A stretch of 64,000 nucleotides of DNA. Origin: CAWJMD01 sp963700925. GTDB taxonomy: Bacteria; Actinomycetota; Actinomycetes; Actinomycetales; CAWJMD01. The notes beneath the pieces are model-generated. The model did no database searches, was not told the origin of the DNA, and was given only the letters and a program-made list of their open reading frames with translations. This document shows, piece by piece, positions 1 to 8,758 of this stretch. The position numbers were made by a program, and so were the translations under genes. Location of the stretch: positions 4,340,001 through 4,404,000 of the forward strand of contig OY969553.1 in assembly GCA_963700925.1 (NCBI GenBank). The letters run 5' to 3'. How positions within the stretch are numbered: position 1 is the first letter of the stretch; each line of letters starts with the position of its first letter.

Positions 1-1
1 C

Positions 2-169
2 CGCGAAGAGGTGCTCGGAGCGCTGCGGTCGTTCGCCGGCGCGGTGGTTCTCGTCACGCACGACGAGGGCGCGGTGCACGCGCTCGAGCCGGAGCGGGTG
101 CTGCTGCTGCCCGACGGCGTCGAGGACCACTGGGGTCCCGACTACGCCGACCTGGTGTCGCTGGCCTGA
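2..169 (+). CDS. ABC-F family ATPase, C-terminal fragment
   Basis: Only the last 55 residues are in the window; the gene begins upstream. The reading contains LVTHDEGAVHAL, the His-loop of an ABC ATPase, then RVLLLPDGVEDHWGPDYADL. That ending is typical of ABC-F proteins, duplicated soluble ATPases that act on the ribosome (translation factors or antibiotic-protection proteins) rather than in a membrane. No membrane domain can be judged from this fragment. The ABC-F assignment rests on the short tail and is moderately sure; membership of the ABC ATPase superfamily is surer. Confidence 0.6.
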   Translation, partial: REEVLGALRSFAGAVVLVTHDEGAVHALEPERVLLLPDGVEDHWGPDYADLVSLA

Positions 170-311
170 CCCCTCCTGACGACACCTGACGACACCTCGC
201 CAGATCGCGCGAATCGCACCATCCCATCGGGTCGACGGTGCCGTCTGCGCGGTCTCGGCGAGGTGGGATGCTCCTCGACGTCGGTGCATCCAGCTCTCGG
301 AAGGACCACCA

Positions 312-1109
312 GTGGACCAGCTCGTCGAACAGTGCCGGGAGGCCGGTGTCCGGCTCACGACCGGTGAGACCCGTTGGGACGTGGTGCTTGACACGCCTGA
401 CCGCCGAAACGCGCAGCTGCCCGCCACCTGGCGCGCGCTGGCGGCGGTCGGTGCCGCGGTGTCGGAGCACCGGCCTCGTGTCGTCGTCCTCGCGGCCACC
501 GGGCCCTCGTTCAGCGCGGGGCTCGACCGGCGCATGTTCACGGGCGGGGTACCGGGCGAGCAGGGTCTTGCTCAGCTCGCGTCGGCAACGGACGACGAGC
601 TCGACGCCACCATCGTCGGCTTCCAGAAGGCGTTCACGTGGTGGCGTGCGTGCGACGCGATCACCGTCGCGGCGGTGCAGGGGCACGCGGTCGGTGCCGG
701 CTTCCAGCTGGCCCTGGCGACGGACGTGATGGTGGTCGCCGACGACGTGCAGATGATGATGGCGGAGACGTCGTTGGGCCTCGTGCCCGACCTCGCGGGG
801 ACCGGCCCGCTGGTCGACGCCCTCGGCTACCCGCGCGCGCTCGACGTCTGTCTGTCGGGACGTGCGATCGGCGCCGCCGAGGCCGTCGCGTGCGGTCTGG
901 CCATGCGTTCTGTGCCGGCGGACTGGCTCGCGGCGGCCGTCGACGAGGTCGTGGAGTCGCTGACGCGTGCTCCGCTCGGGGCTGCTGTGGCGACAAAGCA
1001 CCTGCTGCGAGATGCCCTCTGGCGCACCCCCGAACAGCAGCATGCCGCGGAGCGCAAGGCCCAGGCCGGCCGCCTGCGCGACCTCGGCCGAGCCGCCACG
1101 ACGGGCTGA
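312..1109 (+). CDS. Enoyl-CoA hydratase/isomerase family protein
   Basis: A 265-residue crotonase-fold protein, the usual length for enoyl-CoA hydratases, which hydrate or isomerise acyl-CoA thioesters in the cytoplasm. The oxyanion-hole segments are visible: SFSAGLDRRMF near residue 75 and GHAVGAGFQLALATD near 125. These are followed by AETSLGLVPDLAGTGPL, where the Glu sits at one of the catalytic acid positions. The GTG start is supported by GGAAGG about 8 nt upstream (298-304). The substrate cannot be read from sequence; a beta-oxidation side role is likely. The next gene, an ABC exporter, starts 62 nt downstream on the same strand. Confidence 0.85.
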   Translation: MDQLVEQCREAGVRLTTGETRWDVVLDTPDRRNAQLPATWRALAAVGAAVSEHRPRVVVLAATGPSFSAGLDRRMFTGGVPGEQGLAQLASATDDELDATIVGFQKAFTWWRACDAITVAAVQGHAVGAGFQLALATDVMVVADDVQMMMAETSLGLVPDLAGTGPLVDALGYPRALDVCLSGRAIGAAEAVACGLAMRSVPADWLAAAVDEVVESLTRAPLGAAVATKHLLRDALWRTPEQQHAAERKAQAGRLRDLGRAATTG

Positions 1110-1171
1110 GAGGGAACAGAAGACCCGGTCCGAACGCTGTGGGGGGCGACGGTGCAGCGGAGAGGAATGGG

Positions 1172-3097
1172 ATGAGAACGATGGCGGGCGGTGCAGGCTC
1201 CGCGATGCGTTCCCTCAGCAAGGACCCGTCCGTCAAGAACCACAAGGTCTCGCGCGAGACCTTCCGGCGCATCCTCGGCTTCGCCAAGCCGTACCGCCGC
1301 TACATCATCGCGTTTCTCGTCCTCGTCGTCGGAGGGTCGGCGCTGGTCGTCGCCACCCCGCTCCTGCTGCAGCGACTCGTCGACGACGGAGTCGTCCCCG
1401 GCAACCGCAGAGTCGTCGTGGTCCTCGCGCTGCTCGTGGCCGGTCTCGCGTTCCTCGAGGCCGCCGTCGGGCTGGCCCAGCGGTACCTCTCGTCGCGCAT
1501 CGGGGAGGGTCTGATCTTCGACCTGCGGACGAAGGTCTTCTCCCACGTCCAGTCGCAGCCGATCGCCTTCTTCACCCGAGCCCAGACCGGCGCCCTGGTC
1601 ACCCGGCTCAACAGCGACGTCGTCGGGGCGCAGCAGGCGTTCACCTCGACGCTGTCCAGCGTCGTCTCCAACGTGGTGTCGCTGTTGCTCGTGACCGGCG
1701 CGATGATGGCGCTGTCGTGGCAGATCACCCTGGGCGCGCTCGTCCTCCTGCCGCTCTTCTACCTGCCGGCCCGTGTCGTGGGACGCAAGCTGCAGGCGCT
1801 GACACGTGAGTCGATGCAGCTGAACGCCGACCTCTCTACCCGCGCGACCGAGCGGTTCAACGTCGCCGGCGCGCTGCTCGTCACATTGTTCGGCCGTCCG
1901 GCGGACGAGGACGCCGAGTTCTCCGATCGCGCGGGACGCGTCCGCGACATCGGCGTGCGGATCGCCATGATCGGCCGCGTGTTCTTCACGTCGCTGACCC
2001 TCGTCGCCGCTCTGGCGACGGCCCTCGTCTACGGCGTCGGCGGCTGGCTGGCCATCTCGGGCGGCCTGACCATCGGGACCCTGCTGGCTCTTGCTGCCCT
2101 GCTGGGTCGCCTGTACGGACCGATCACAGCGCTGGCCAACGTGCGCGTCGACGTGATGAGCGCGCTGGTCAGCTTCGAGCGCGTCTTCGAGGTGCTGGAC
2201 CTGCCGTCCCTCGTCACCGACCCCAAGGACCCGGTGCCGATCCCCGGCGGTCCGGTATCCATTGAGCTGGACGGTGTCTCGTTCACCTACCCGTCGGCCG
2301 ACGAGGTCTCACTCGCCTCGCTCGAGACGGTCGGCAGCGGTGACCGCGAGGGCGCGGGCCCCGTGTTGCACGGCGTCGACCTCGAGGTGCAGCCTGGCCA
2401 GCTGGTTGCCCTGGTCGGGCCATCCGGCGCCGGCAAGACGACGATCACATCGCTCGTCGCGCGGCTCTACGACCCGACCGAGGGCGCAGTGCGGGTCGGC
2501 GGCGTCGACCTGCGCAGCGCGCGGCTCAGCGACGTCCATGCGCGCATCGGTGTCGTCACCCAGGACGCCCACATGTTCCACGACACCGTCCGAGCCAACC
2601 TCGTGTACGCCCGCCCGACCGCCACCGACGCACAGCTCGAGGAGTCGCTCAAGGCTGCACAGGTCTGGGACCTCGTCTCATCCCTTCCCCAGGGACTGGA
2701 CACGGTGGTCGGCGACCGAGGCCACCGACTCTCGGGCGGCGAGAAGCAGCGCCTCGCGCTGGCCCGCCTCCTGCTCAAGGCGCCGTCCGTCGTCGTGCTC
2801 GACGAGGCGACCGCTCACCTCGACTCCGAGTCCGAGGCCGCCGTTCAGCGCGCCCTCGACACCGCGCTCGAGGGGCGGACGGCGCTGGTGATCGCGCACC
2901 GCCTGTCGACGGTGCGCGGCGCCGACCTGATCGCCGTCGTCGACGGTGGTCGAGTGGTCGAGCGTGGCCGGCACGACGAGCTCCTGGATCAGGGCGGCTT
3001 GTACGCCGAGCTGTACCGCACCCAGTTTGCGTCGCAGGGGCGCCACGACCCCGCGACCATCATCGACGACTTCAATCCTGACCCGGCCGTCGCCTGA
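1172..3097 (+). CDS. ABC exporter, fused permease and ATPase (half-transporter)
   Basis: A 641-residue protein with an N-terminal exporter-type membrane domain (about residues 45-340, six predicted helices) and a C-terminal nucleotide-binding domain. Walker A is GPSGAGKTT, the signature LSGGEKQR, and Walker B VVVLDEATAHLD is followed by an IAHRLSTV His-loop. This is the layout of homodimeric MsbA/BmrA-like exporters of lipids, drugs or peptides. The frame stays open upstream, but ATG 1172 after GAGAGGAA fits best and an ATG at 1181 is the alternative. About 25 residues sit between the core domain and the NBD without a known motif. The cargo is not predictable. Confidence 0.9.
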   Translation: MRTMAGGAGSAMRSLSKDPSVKNHKVSRETFRRILGFAKPYRRYIIAFLVLVVGGSALVVATPLLLQRLVDDGVVPGNRRVVVVLALLVAGLAFLEAAVGLAQRYLSSRIGEGLIFDLRTKVFSHVQSQPIAFFTRAQTGALVTRLNSDVVGAQQAFTSTLSSVVSNVVSLLLVTGAMMALSWQITLGALVLLPLFYLPARVVGRKLQALTRESMQLNADLSTRATERFNVAGALLVTLFGRPADEDAEFSDRAGRVRDIGVRIAMIGRVFFTSLTLVAALATALVYGVGGWLAISGGLTIGTLLALAALLGRLYGPITALANVRVDVMSALVSFERVFEVLDLPSLVTDPKDPVPIPGGPVSIELDGVSFTYPSADEVSLASLETVGSGDREGAGPVLHGVDLEVQPGQLVALVGPSGAGKTTITSLVARLYDPTEGAVRVGGVDLRSARLSDVHARIGVVTQDAHMFHDTVRANLVYARPTATDAQLEESLKAAQVWDLVSSLPQGLDTVVGDRGHRLSGGEKQRLALARLLLKAPSVVVLDEATAHLDSESEAAVQRALDTALEGRTALVIAHRLSTVRGADLIAVVDGGRVVERGRHDELLDQGGLYAELYRTQFASQGRHDPATIIDDFNPDPAVA

Positions 3098-3123
3098 GGC
3101 GGAGCTCCCGCTGACCGCACTCA

Positions 3124-4590
3124 TCACTCCACAGCGGGCGGCTCCAGAGCGGTGAGGTAGGCGGCGACTCGTTCGGCGTGGGCATGTCGCGCCCACCCCA
3201 GCGGCGTCGAACTGTGCTCGTCGTCCTCGATGCTCGGGTCGGCGCCCGCTTCGACCAGCGCCCTGACCAGCTCGAGGTCGTCGTCGAACGACGCCTCGTG
3301 CAGAGCCGTATGACCGTCCTGGCGGGCATCCAGGTCGAAACCGTTGCGTGCCAGGAGATGCACAGCCGCAGGGTGCCGCGCGGACTGCACCAGGCCGGGT
3401 CGTCGGTCGCGCGCCCGGGTGGACAGATCGGGTTCGGCGGCAAGCAGGGCATCGGCGCGCGCCTGGTCACCCGCCTGGATGGCGGTGACCAGGTTGTCCA
3501 CCGCGTCGAGCGCGGGAGCCGGGGCGCCGGCATCGACCAAGTTCTGGAGGACCGGCCCGTCGCCGGCGGCGGCCGCCTTGTCGGCGAGCGAGCGCCCGTC
3601 GGGGAGCGGCGTGGACACGTCCGCCCCGTGGGATGCCACGAGCCGCACTCGCTCGGCAAAGCCTCGCTCGACAGCCCAGACGAGCTGCTCGCGCAGCAGC
3701 TCAGCCGGCGTCGCCATGACGTCGGAAAGCTGCCGTCGCCAGGGCCCGCCGTCGCCATGCCCCAGCCCGTGCTCGAAGAGGAGGTCGAGGTGGTCGTCGT
3801 CCGGAAGGAACATGCGGTTGTACAGCGTCTGCCCGTCGTTGGGGTCTGCCCCTGCCTCGAGCAGCAGCCGAGCGAGCGCCAGAGCGTGGGGATGGCGGGG
3901 TTGGCGCACCGGGCCCTGCTCGCCTTCGCCGAAGACTCCCGTCAGCACTGTGAACGGCGGGACGAGCCCCTGCCAGAGGAAGCCGGCGTTCGGGTCTGCG
4001 CCGGCATCGAGCAGGCTCCGGGCCGCCGACACCACCTGGCCCTCCGCCACGTTCGCGTCGAGACGTGAGTACGCCAGATACAGCAGGGGCGTCCAGCCGT
4101 GGGGGCCGCCCTGCGCGTCAGCCAGGCTCGGGTCGCGTGCGAGGTGCCAGGCCAGCGCGTCCGGGTCCGAGGCGGTCGCAGCGGCCCAGATGTTGTCGTG
4201 CGGCAGTGTCGGCTGGTCGCGGAGCATCCGCCGGGCCCGCGCGCGATGAGCGGGGTCGTCGTCCGCCGTCCACGTCAGGCATGCGAGCCGGCAGAAGGTG
4301 TCTGCGTCAGCCTCTCCGGGGTCGTGGCCGACGGTGGGGTCGCTGCGCCGCGGTCCCGCCGCCCTCAGGTACGCGACGAGCTTCGGCCAGCTGGTGAAGC
4401 CGTAGCCCCGCGCGACAGCACGTTGTGCGGCACTGAGCGGGAAGGTCTTCGAGGCCGTGGACCCGCGAGGGTCATGCTGTTCGACCACGGCGATGGCCGT
4501 CGGGTCACCGGATCTGACACCACGCTGCAGGCGACGCGCCTGCTTGCGCATGTTCTCGAGGTTTGCACCGGTAGGCAGACAGGTCGGCAC
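3124..4590 (-). CDS. Ankyrin-repeat protein
   Basis: A 488-residue soluble protein. It opens with LPTGANLENMRKQARRLQR, the typical start of actinobacterial ankyrin proteins that begin with a short helical segment. Repeats are clear in the middle (GWTPLLYLAYSRL, SLLDAGADPN, LLLEAGADPND) and at the end (GHTALHEASFDDDLELVRAL, VEAGADPSIEDDE). The open frame runs 22 codons further upstream, but the GTG at 4590 has GAGAGGA placed 6 nt before it and matches the family N-terminus. Ankyrin repeats bind other proteins; no enzymatic domain is seen and the partner is unknown. It faces the exporter tail to tail. Confidence 0.8.
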   Translation of the reverse strand: MPTCLPTGANLENMRKQARRLQRGVRSGDPTAIAVVEQHDPRGSTASKTFPLSAAQRAVARGYGFTSWPKLVAYLRAAGPRRSDPTVGHDPGEADADTFCRLACLTWTADDDPAHRARARRMLRDQPTLPHDNIWAAATASDPDALAWHLARDPSLADAQGGPHGWTPLLYLAYSRLDANVAEGQVVSAARSLLDAGADPNAGFLWQGLVPPFTVLTGVFGEGEQGPVRQPRHPHALALARLLLEAGADPNDGQTLYNRMFLPDDDHLDLLFEHGLGHGDGGPWRRQLSDVMATPAELLREQLVWAVERGFAERVRLVASHGADVSTPLPDGRSLADKAAAAGDGPVLQNLVDAGAPAPALDAVDNLVTAIQAGDQARADALLAAEPDLSTRARDRRPGLVQSARHPAAVHLLARNGFDLDARQDGHTALHEASFDDDLELVRALVEAGADPSIEDDEHSSTPLGWARHAHAERVAAYLTALEPPAVE

Positions 4591-4762
4591 CGTACGTCCT
4601 CTCTCGGAACCCGCTGTCCGCGTGACGGGCCGTGAGGAGGACGGCTGCGATCGCACCCGTGCTGCTGGTCAGGTGGGCTGAGCCCTGCCCGCGGACCGGC
4701 GGCACCCTGCATGCCGTAGCCGCACGCTACCTCGTGCCGAAGGGTGGGCGGAAGCCTCGCGG

Positions 4763-5527
4763 TCAGAGGGTGCGCAGCGCCCCGCCGTCGACGGCGAGTG
4801 TCGTGCCGGTGACGTAGCTGGCGGCGGGGGAGAGCAGGAAGACGGCCGCGCGGGCGAACTCCTCCGGATAGCCGTACCGCCCCAGGGGGATCGTCGCCTC
4901 GGCGGCGCGCCGGGCGGCGGCGCCGTCGCCTCCCGCGTCGTCGAGCTCGCGCACGCGGTCGGTGTCGATGCGGCCCGGGAGCACCGCGTTGACGCGGATG
5001 GCGCGGGGGGCCAGCTCGTCCGCCAGTGTCTTCGCGGTCATCGCCAGACCCGGGCGCAGGCCGTTCGATATCGCCAGGCCGCCGATCGGGCTCTTCACCG
5101 AGCTCGACAGCACGAACAGGAGCGAGCCGCCCTCGGTGCCGATGCCGCGGGCCACCGCCTTCGCAGCCCGCAGGGTGCCGAGGAAGACCGTCTCGAACGA
5201 CGACCGCCACGCGTCGTCGGAGACGTCGAGGGCTGCACCGGGTGTCGGCCCGCCCACGCTGATCAGAGCGCCGTCCAGGCGGCCGAAGCGCCCGACGGCG
5301 GCCGCCACACACTGCTCGGGAGCCTGCGGGTCGGCAAGGTCGGCCTGAAGGCCCATCACGCGGTCGGAGGGACCGAGTGACTCGGCGGCCCGGGTCACGG
5401 CGGCACGGTCGCGCGAGCCGATCACGAGTCGCGCCCCTTCCTCGACCAACAGCCGGGCGCAGGCGAGTCCGAGCCCCCTTGACGCGCCTGTGACGAGGTA
5501 CACGCGGTCGGAGAGGCCCAGATCCAT
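4763..5527 (-). CDS. SDR-family protein with an atypical active site
   Basis: A 254-residue Rossmann-fold short-chain dehydrogenase/reductase. The nucleotide-binding motif TGASRGLG (residues 13-20) is intact and the C-terminus GTTLAVDGGALRTL is standard for the family. The serine strand (FVLSSSVKS) is present, but where the catalytic Tyr-x3-Lys is expected the protein reads AISNGLRPGLAMTAK, so the Tyr is replaced and its Lys partner is out of place. A minority SDR branch with SNxxR at this site is known; its members are annotated as FabG-like reductases without firm substrates. It may be a reductase with altered chemistry or a non-catalytic binder. Confidence 0.8.
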   Translation of the reverse strand: MDLGLSDRVYLVTGASRGLGLACARLLVEEGARLVIGSRDRAAVTRAAESLGPSDRVMGLQADLADPQAPEQCVAAAVGRFGRLDGALISVGGPTPGAALDVSDDAWRSSFETVFLGTLRAAKAVARGIGTEGGSLLFVLSSSVKSPIGGLAISNGLRPGLAMTAKTLADELAPRAIRVNAVLPGRIDTDRVRELDDAGGDGAAARRAAEATIPLGRYGYPEEFARAAVFLLSPAASYVTGTTLAVDGGALRTL

Positions 5528-5563
5528 GGGCCTATCGTGCCGTACGCCGCGTGATGTCGTGGC

Positions 5564-6460
5564 TCAGGCTGGCGGGCGCGTCGGCTGGCGTGTCCGGGCG
5601 GCGCGTTCTGCAGCGTCGACGATGGCGTCTTCCTCGTCCTCTGCGGTCGGCCGCCGTGGGCCTCTCCGGGCCTTCGGTGGACGCGTCGGCCGCTTCGTCG
5701 GACCCGGTTCCTGAACGTCCCACTCGGCGGTGCGCCGCGCCAGCACGACGAAGCCGACCAGGGCCATCAGAGCGAACACCACCCACTGCATCGCGTACGA
5801 CAGGTGCGGGCCCTCGTCGAGCGCGGGGCGGGGTGCCGCCTCCAACGGGCTCTCCGGGGCGGGCGACTCCGAGGCCAGCAACCCGTAGGCGCCAGAGACG
5901 ACGGCGCCCGGGTCCACCTCACCCGCACTGGCTTCCCCCATGGCCACAGCGAGCGCGTCGGGGTTGATGCTCAGGGTATGGCCCGGCGGAGCGTCCCGGT
6001 CCGTGGAGGGCTCCGACGGGCGCAGCCGCGCCACCACCTCCACCTGACCTGGTGGCGGGGCGGGCACGACGTCGGGATCCTGGCCCGTGCTGCCGGTGGA
6101 GACCCACCCGCGGTCGACCAGCAGCGCGCGTCCCCCGTCCGTCACCAGAGGCACGAGCACCTGGTACCCAGGACGACCATCGAGCGGTCGGTTGCGGACG
6201 AGAATCGTTGCGTCCTGGACGTACTCGCCCCTCATCCGGACCGGAGACCACGTTCGGTCGACGGGCAGGGAGCCGTCGTCGAGTACCGACTCCAGAGGTG
6301 CAGGCTCACGGTCGTAGTTGTCGACGACCTGCGCGTTGCGCTCCAGGCGCTGCTCGCGCCGGCTCCACTGCCATGAGCCCAACAGGACGCACGCAACCGC
6401 CAACGCGACGACGAGAGCCAGGAGTCCCAGCCAGCGTCTGGTGAGCAGGAAGCGGTACAC
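5564..6460 (-). CDS. SURF1 family protein
   Basis: A 298-residue membrane protein with the SURF1 layout. One transmembrane helix lies near the N-terminus (residues 11-30), ending in LGSWQWSRREQRLERN, then a periplasmic-side domain with GEYVQDATILVRNRP and VLVDRGWVSTG-like motifs. A second helix (residues 225-243, MQWVVFALMALVGFVVLARR) precedes a basic, disordered tail. SURF1 proteins help assemble haem a into cytochrome c oxidase. The GTG start at 6460 has TACCGT 6 nt upstream on the minus strand, suggesting a leaderless transcript. A small conserved gene lies 60 nt upstream on the same strand. Confidence 0.9.
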   Translation of the reverse strand: MYRFLLTRRWLGLLALVVALAVACVLLGSWQWSRREQRLERNAQVVDNYDREPAPLESVLDDGSLPVDRTWSPVRMRGEYVQDATILVRNRPLDGRPGYQVLVPLVTDGGRALLVDRGWVSTGSTGQDPDVVPAPPPGQVEVVARLRPSEPSTDRDAPPGHTLSINPDALAVAMGEASAGEVDPGAVVSGAYGLLASESPAPESPLEAAPRPALDEGPHLSYAMQWVVFALMALVGFVVLARRTAEWDVQEPGPTKRPTRPPKARRGPRRPTAEDEEDAIVDAAERAARTRQPTRPPA

Positions 6461-6520
6461 CCCGCAACGGTACGGGGACCAGGTGCCCCGGCATGTCGGG
6501 GGTCGATCTGCGAGGAGGCG

Positions 6521-6763
6521 TCAGCCAGCGGCGCGCAGAGCATCCAGCTCGGCCACGGGGATGCTCTCTCGGAGGAAGCCACGAACCGTGAGGAACGAGG
6601 TCAGGTGCTCGAGGTGCTCGTCGCAGGCAAGCCACGTCTTGCGGCGCTCGGGCGTATGGAGGGTCGGGTTGTTCCACCGCAGTGCCCACTGGGCCCGGCC
6701 ACCGCACCGGCGTGCGCTGCAGACCAGGTCACCGGGTGGCTCGTGCTGCTGTGTGTCGGCCAC
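6521..6763 (-). CDS. Small conserved actinobacterial protein, possible Zn-binding
   Basis: An 80-residue protein with CSARRCGGRAQWALRWNNP, then RRKTWLACDEHLEHLTSFL. I recognise this as a conserved small actinobacterial protein usually found next to SURF1. Databases often label it acetone carboxylase, but nothing in the sequence supports that activity. The paired CxxxxC and CDEH could coordinate a metal. It lies upstream of SURF1 on the same strand, so the two are probably cotranscribed, and a role around cytochrome oxidase is a context inference only. GTG start; no clear ribosome-binding site. Confidence 0.65.
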   Translation of the reverse strand: MADTQQHEPPGDLVCSARRCGGRAQWALRWNNPTLHTPERRKTWLACDEHLEHLTSFLTVRGFLRESIPVAELDALRAAG

Positions 6764-6843
6764 GTCGCCACGATGTCACGACGGGCTGGTGACGGGAAGG
6801 GCAACACCCCGTGAACCGGGGGTAACACTCACCACAGACAAGT

Positions 6844-6882
6844 GGACGCCGAGAGCCAACGGGGGGGTGGCTCTCGGCGTCC
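6844..6882 (-). terminator. Perfect 15-bp stem hairpin downstream of the DUF3099 gene
   Basis: The arms GGACGCCGAGAGCCA (6844-6858) and TGGCTCTCGGCGTCC (6868-6882) pair perfectly around a 9-nt loop. The hairpin lies 64 nt past the stop of the DUF3099 gene and upstream of the small gene that precedes SURF1. No U-tract follows, as is common for actinobacterial hairpin terminators. Termination of the leftward DUF3099 transcript is the simplest reading. The rest of 6764-6945 shows nothing else. Confidence 0.6.
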
Positions 6883-6945
6883 GAGGCGCATCCGACGGGG
6901 GAGGCGGACGCGCAGAAAGAAGTATGGCACGGATACGAGCGAGTG

Positions 6946-7266
6946 TCAGGCAGCCGGACGTGTGTGTTCTGGCGGCCCTTCCAACTCGAGCGGAGCAGGG
7001 GCCCCAGGGGCTTCCGGCTTGCTGCCCGACGCCTCGCGACCAGCGTTGGCGATCAGAACGGCGACGTACGGGAGGACGATGGCGCCGACGATGAAGACCC
7101 ACCGCAAGGGCCCCGAAACCAGCACTGCCAAGACGATGCAGACCGCCCGAATGCCCATCGAGAGCAAGTACTTCACCTCTCGGGAGTGCTGGTCCTGAGC
7201 GTGCCCGCCGCGCGCGGACGTGACCGAGTAGGTGGGGGCTCGTTCGTCGCGCCGTCGTGACCGCAC
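6946..7266 (-). CDS. DUF3099 domain membrane protein
   Basis: A 106-residue protein matching the actinobacterial DUF3099 family: RAPTYSVTSARGGHAQDQ, then SREVKYLLSMGIRAVCIVLA, followed by two predicted membrane helices around residues 40-78 and a Pro/Glu-rich tail. The frame is open further upstream, but that part is antisense shadow of the neighbouring gene. GTG 7266 preceded by GGTGAG gives the family-length protein. Function is unknown. It lies 79 nt downstream of tldE on the same strand and ends before a strong hairpin. Confidence 0.75.
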   Translation of the reverse strand: MRSRRRDERAPTYSVTSARGGHAQDQHSREVKYLLSMGIRAVCIVLAVLVSGPLRWVFIVGAIVLPYVAVLIANAGREASGSKPEAPGAPAPLELEGPPEHTRPAA

Positions 7267-7345
7267 GTACTCACCGTACGTCCACCGGGGACCGGCGGCG
7301 CCCGCAGGTCCCCGGGACTCCTTGGGCCTCCCGTTGGACGAGGTG

Positions 7346-8758
7346 TCAGGTTCCCTGGCTGACGCTCGACATGTTGAACTCCCTGATCCGCAGGGCGGGC
7401 ATCGCGGTGCGGGAGAAGAACTCGTTCCACTCCCGGCTGAGCGCGGTCTCGGTCGCCCCGACGGCGTCGACGCGCTGGAGCATGTCGATGGGCGACTCGT
7501 TGAACCGGAAGTTCGTGACCACGCCCTGAACCTCTCCGCCCTCGACGAGGTACACCCCGTCACGCGTCAGACCGGTCAGCAGCAGCGTCATCGGGTCCAC
7601 CTCGCGGATGTACCAGAGCGAGGTCACCAGCAGGCCACGTTCGGTGCCGGACACCAGGTCTGCTGTGGTGCCGGCGCCGTCGGGCGACGACAGCACCAGG
7701 TTGTCGATCGTGGGGTGGAGGTCGACACCGGCGAGCGCGGCGGTGAAGCGCGTGCTCGGCAGAGCCGCGATGGTGCCGGCGTCCAGCCACGTGGAGGCGG
7801 GAGTCTCCATGCCGTTGTCGAACACGGAGGCGAACGGGTGGGACACCGACGTGCTCGCGTAGGGGGAGCACTGCAGGCCAGGGTAGGCCGGGTCGCTCGA
7901 CAGCGTGAGCGGCACGTCGGTGAGCCGGTCGCCGATGCGGGTGCCGCCACCTCCCTTGCGAGAGAACACCGATCGTCCCTCGTGTGCCGAGCGCGCGTCG
8001 GACGACCAGTACACGTAGACCATCAGGTCGGCCACCGAGGTGGGCGGCAGCACCGTGTCGTAGCGCCCTGGCTCCAGGTCGATGCGGTTCGCCTGCCAGC
8101 CGAGCCGCGTGGTGATCTCGGCGTCCAGGGCGGTGATGTCGACGTCCGTGAAGTCGCGGGTGCCCTGGCAGACGTACGTCGAGCGGCTGCGCTGGTGTGA
8201 CTTGCCGGTCAGCTCGACGGTGCCACCGGGCTGGACGTGCCGGCGACGCGTGCCCGCCGACGTGCCGAGCCAGGAGGTCGTCAGGGTGTGCTCGGCGAAG
8301 CCGAACAGCTCGCGGTCGGCCGATCTCGCCGACTCCAGTGCGGGTCCGAGGCCCTGGGCCAGCGCGCTGAGCACCTCGGGGCCGGTGTCCTCACCGGCCT
8401 CGGTGAAGTCGTCGTCGGTACCGCCGTCGACGAGGTCGGTGGCGTCCTCGGCCGGGGGAGCGGAGGTGGCGGACGCGGCGGCCTCGGCCACGAGAGCGTC
8501 CAGACCGTCGAGGCCGACGCCGCGCTTGGTCACGGTGCCGAGACTGACGCCGCGGTCGGTACGGACGGCGGTGGCGACCGTCACCGTCTGACCTGTGCTC
8601 ATGCCGTTGGTGGTCAGCGTGTTGCACGCCCATCGCAGGTTCGCCGTCGAGTCCTCGCCCACGATGACCGAGGTGCCCGCATGCCCTGGCGTGGCGCCGG
8701 CCAGCTCGAGAGCTCTCTCGACGAGCCGGTCGGGGGACGCTCCGCTGCGCGCGCTCAC
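7346..8758 (-). CDS. TldE/PmbA-like subunit of the TldD/TldE metalloprotease
   Basis: A 470-residue protein of the PmbA/TldE family, the partner subunit that lacks the zinc-binding motif of TldD. The complex cleaves peptides; in E. coli it matures microcin B17 and degrades CcdA. The sequence has the family's typical segments, such as TSVIVGEDSTANLRWACNTL near the N-terminus and GTERGLLVTSLWYIREVDP near the C-terminus. The open frame extends far upstream inside tldD. The GTG at 8758 overlaps the tldD stop as GTGA, which fixes the start and implies translational coupling. I see no adjacent RiPP precursor, so the substrate is unknown. Confidence 0.88.
   Translation of the reverse strand: MSARSGASPDRLVERALELAGATPGHAGTSVIVGEDSTANLRWACNTLTTNGMSTGQTVTVATAVRTDRGVSLGTVTKRGVGLDGLDALVAEAAASATSAPPAEDATDLVDGGTDDDFTEAGEDTGPEVLSALAQGLGPALESARSADRELFGFAEHTLTTSWLGTSAGTRRRHVQPGGTVELTGKSHQRSRSTYVCQGTRDFTDVDITALDAEITTRLGWQANRIDLEPGRYDTVLPPTSVADLMVYVYWSSDARSAHEGRSVFSRKGGGGTRIGDRLTDVPLTLSSDPAYPGLQCSPYASTSVSHPFASVFDNGMETPASTWLDAGTIAALPSTRFTAALAGVDLHPTIDNLVLSSPDGAGTTADLVSGTERGLLVTSLWYIREVDPMTLLLTGLTRDGVYLVEGGEVQGVVTNFRFNESPIDMLQRVDAVGATETALSREWNEFFSRTAMPALRIREFNMSSVSQGT

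Noticed and set aside
174..194. TGACGACACC direct repeat after the ABC-F gene
   Set aside because: Only two 10-bp copies in a GC-rich spacer; likely chance.
6521..6763. Acetone carboxylase label often given to this small protein
   Set aside because: The 80-residue sequence has none of the domains of acetone carboxylase; the label looks like propagated mis-annotation.
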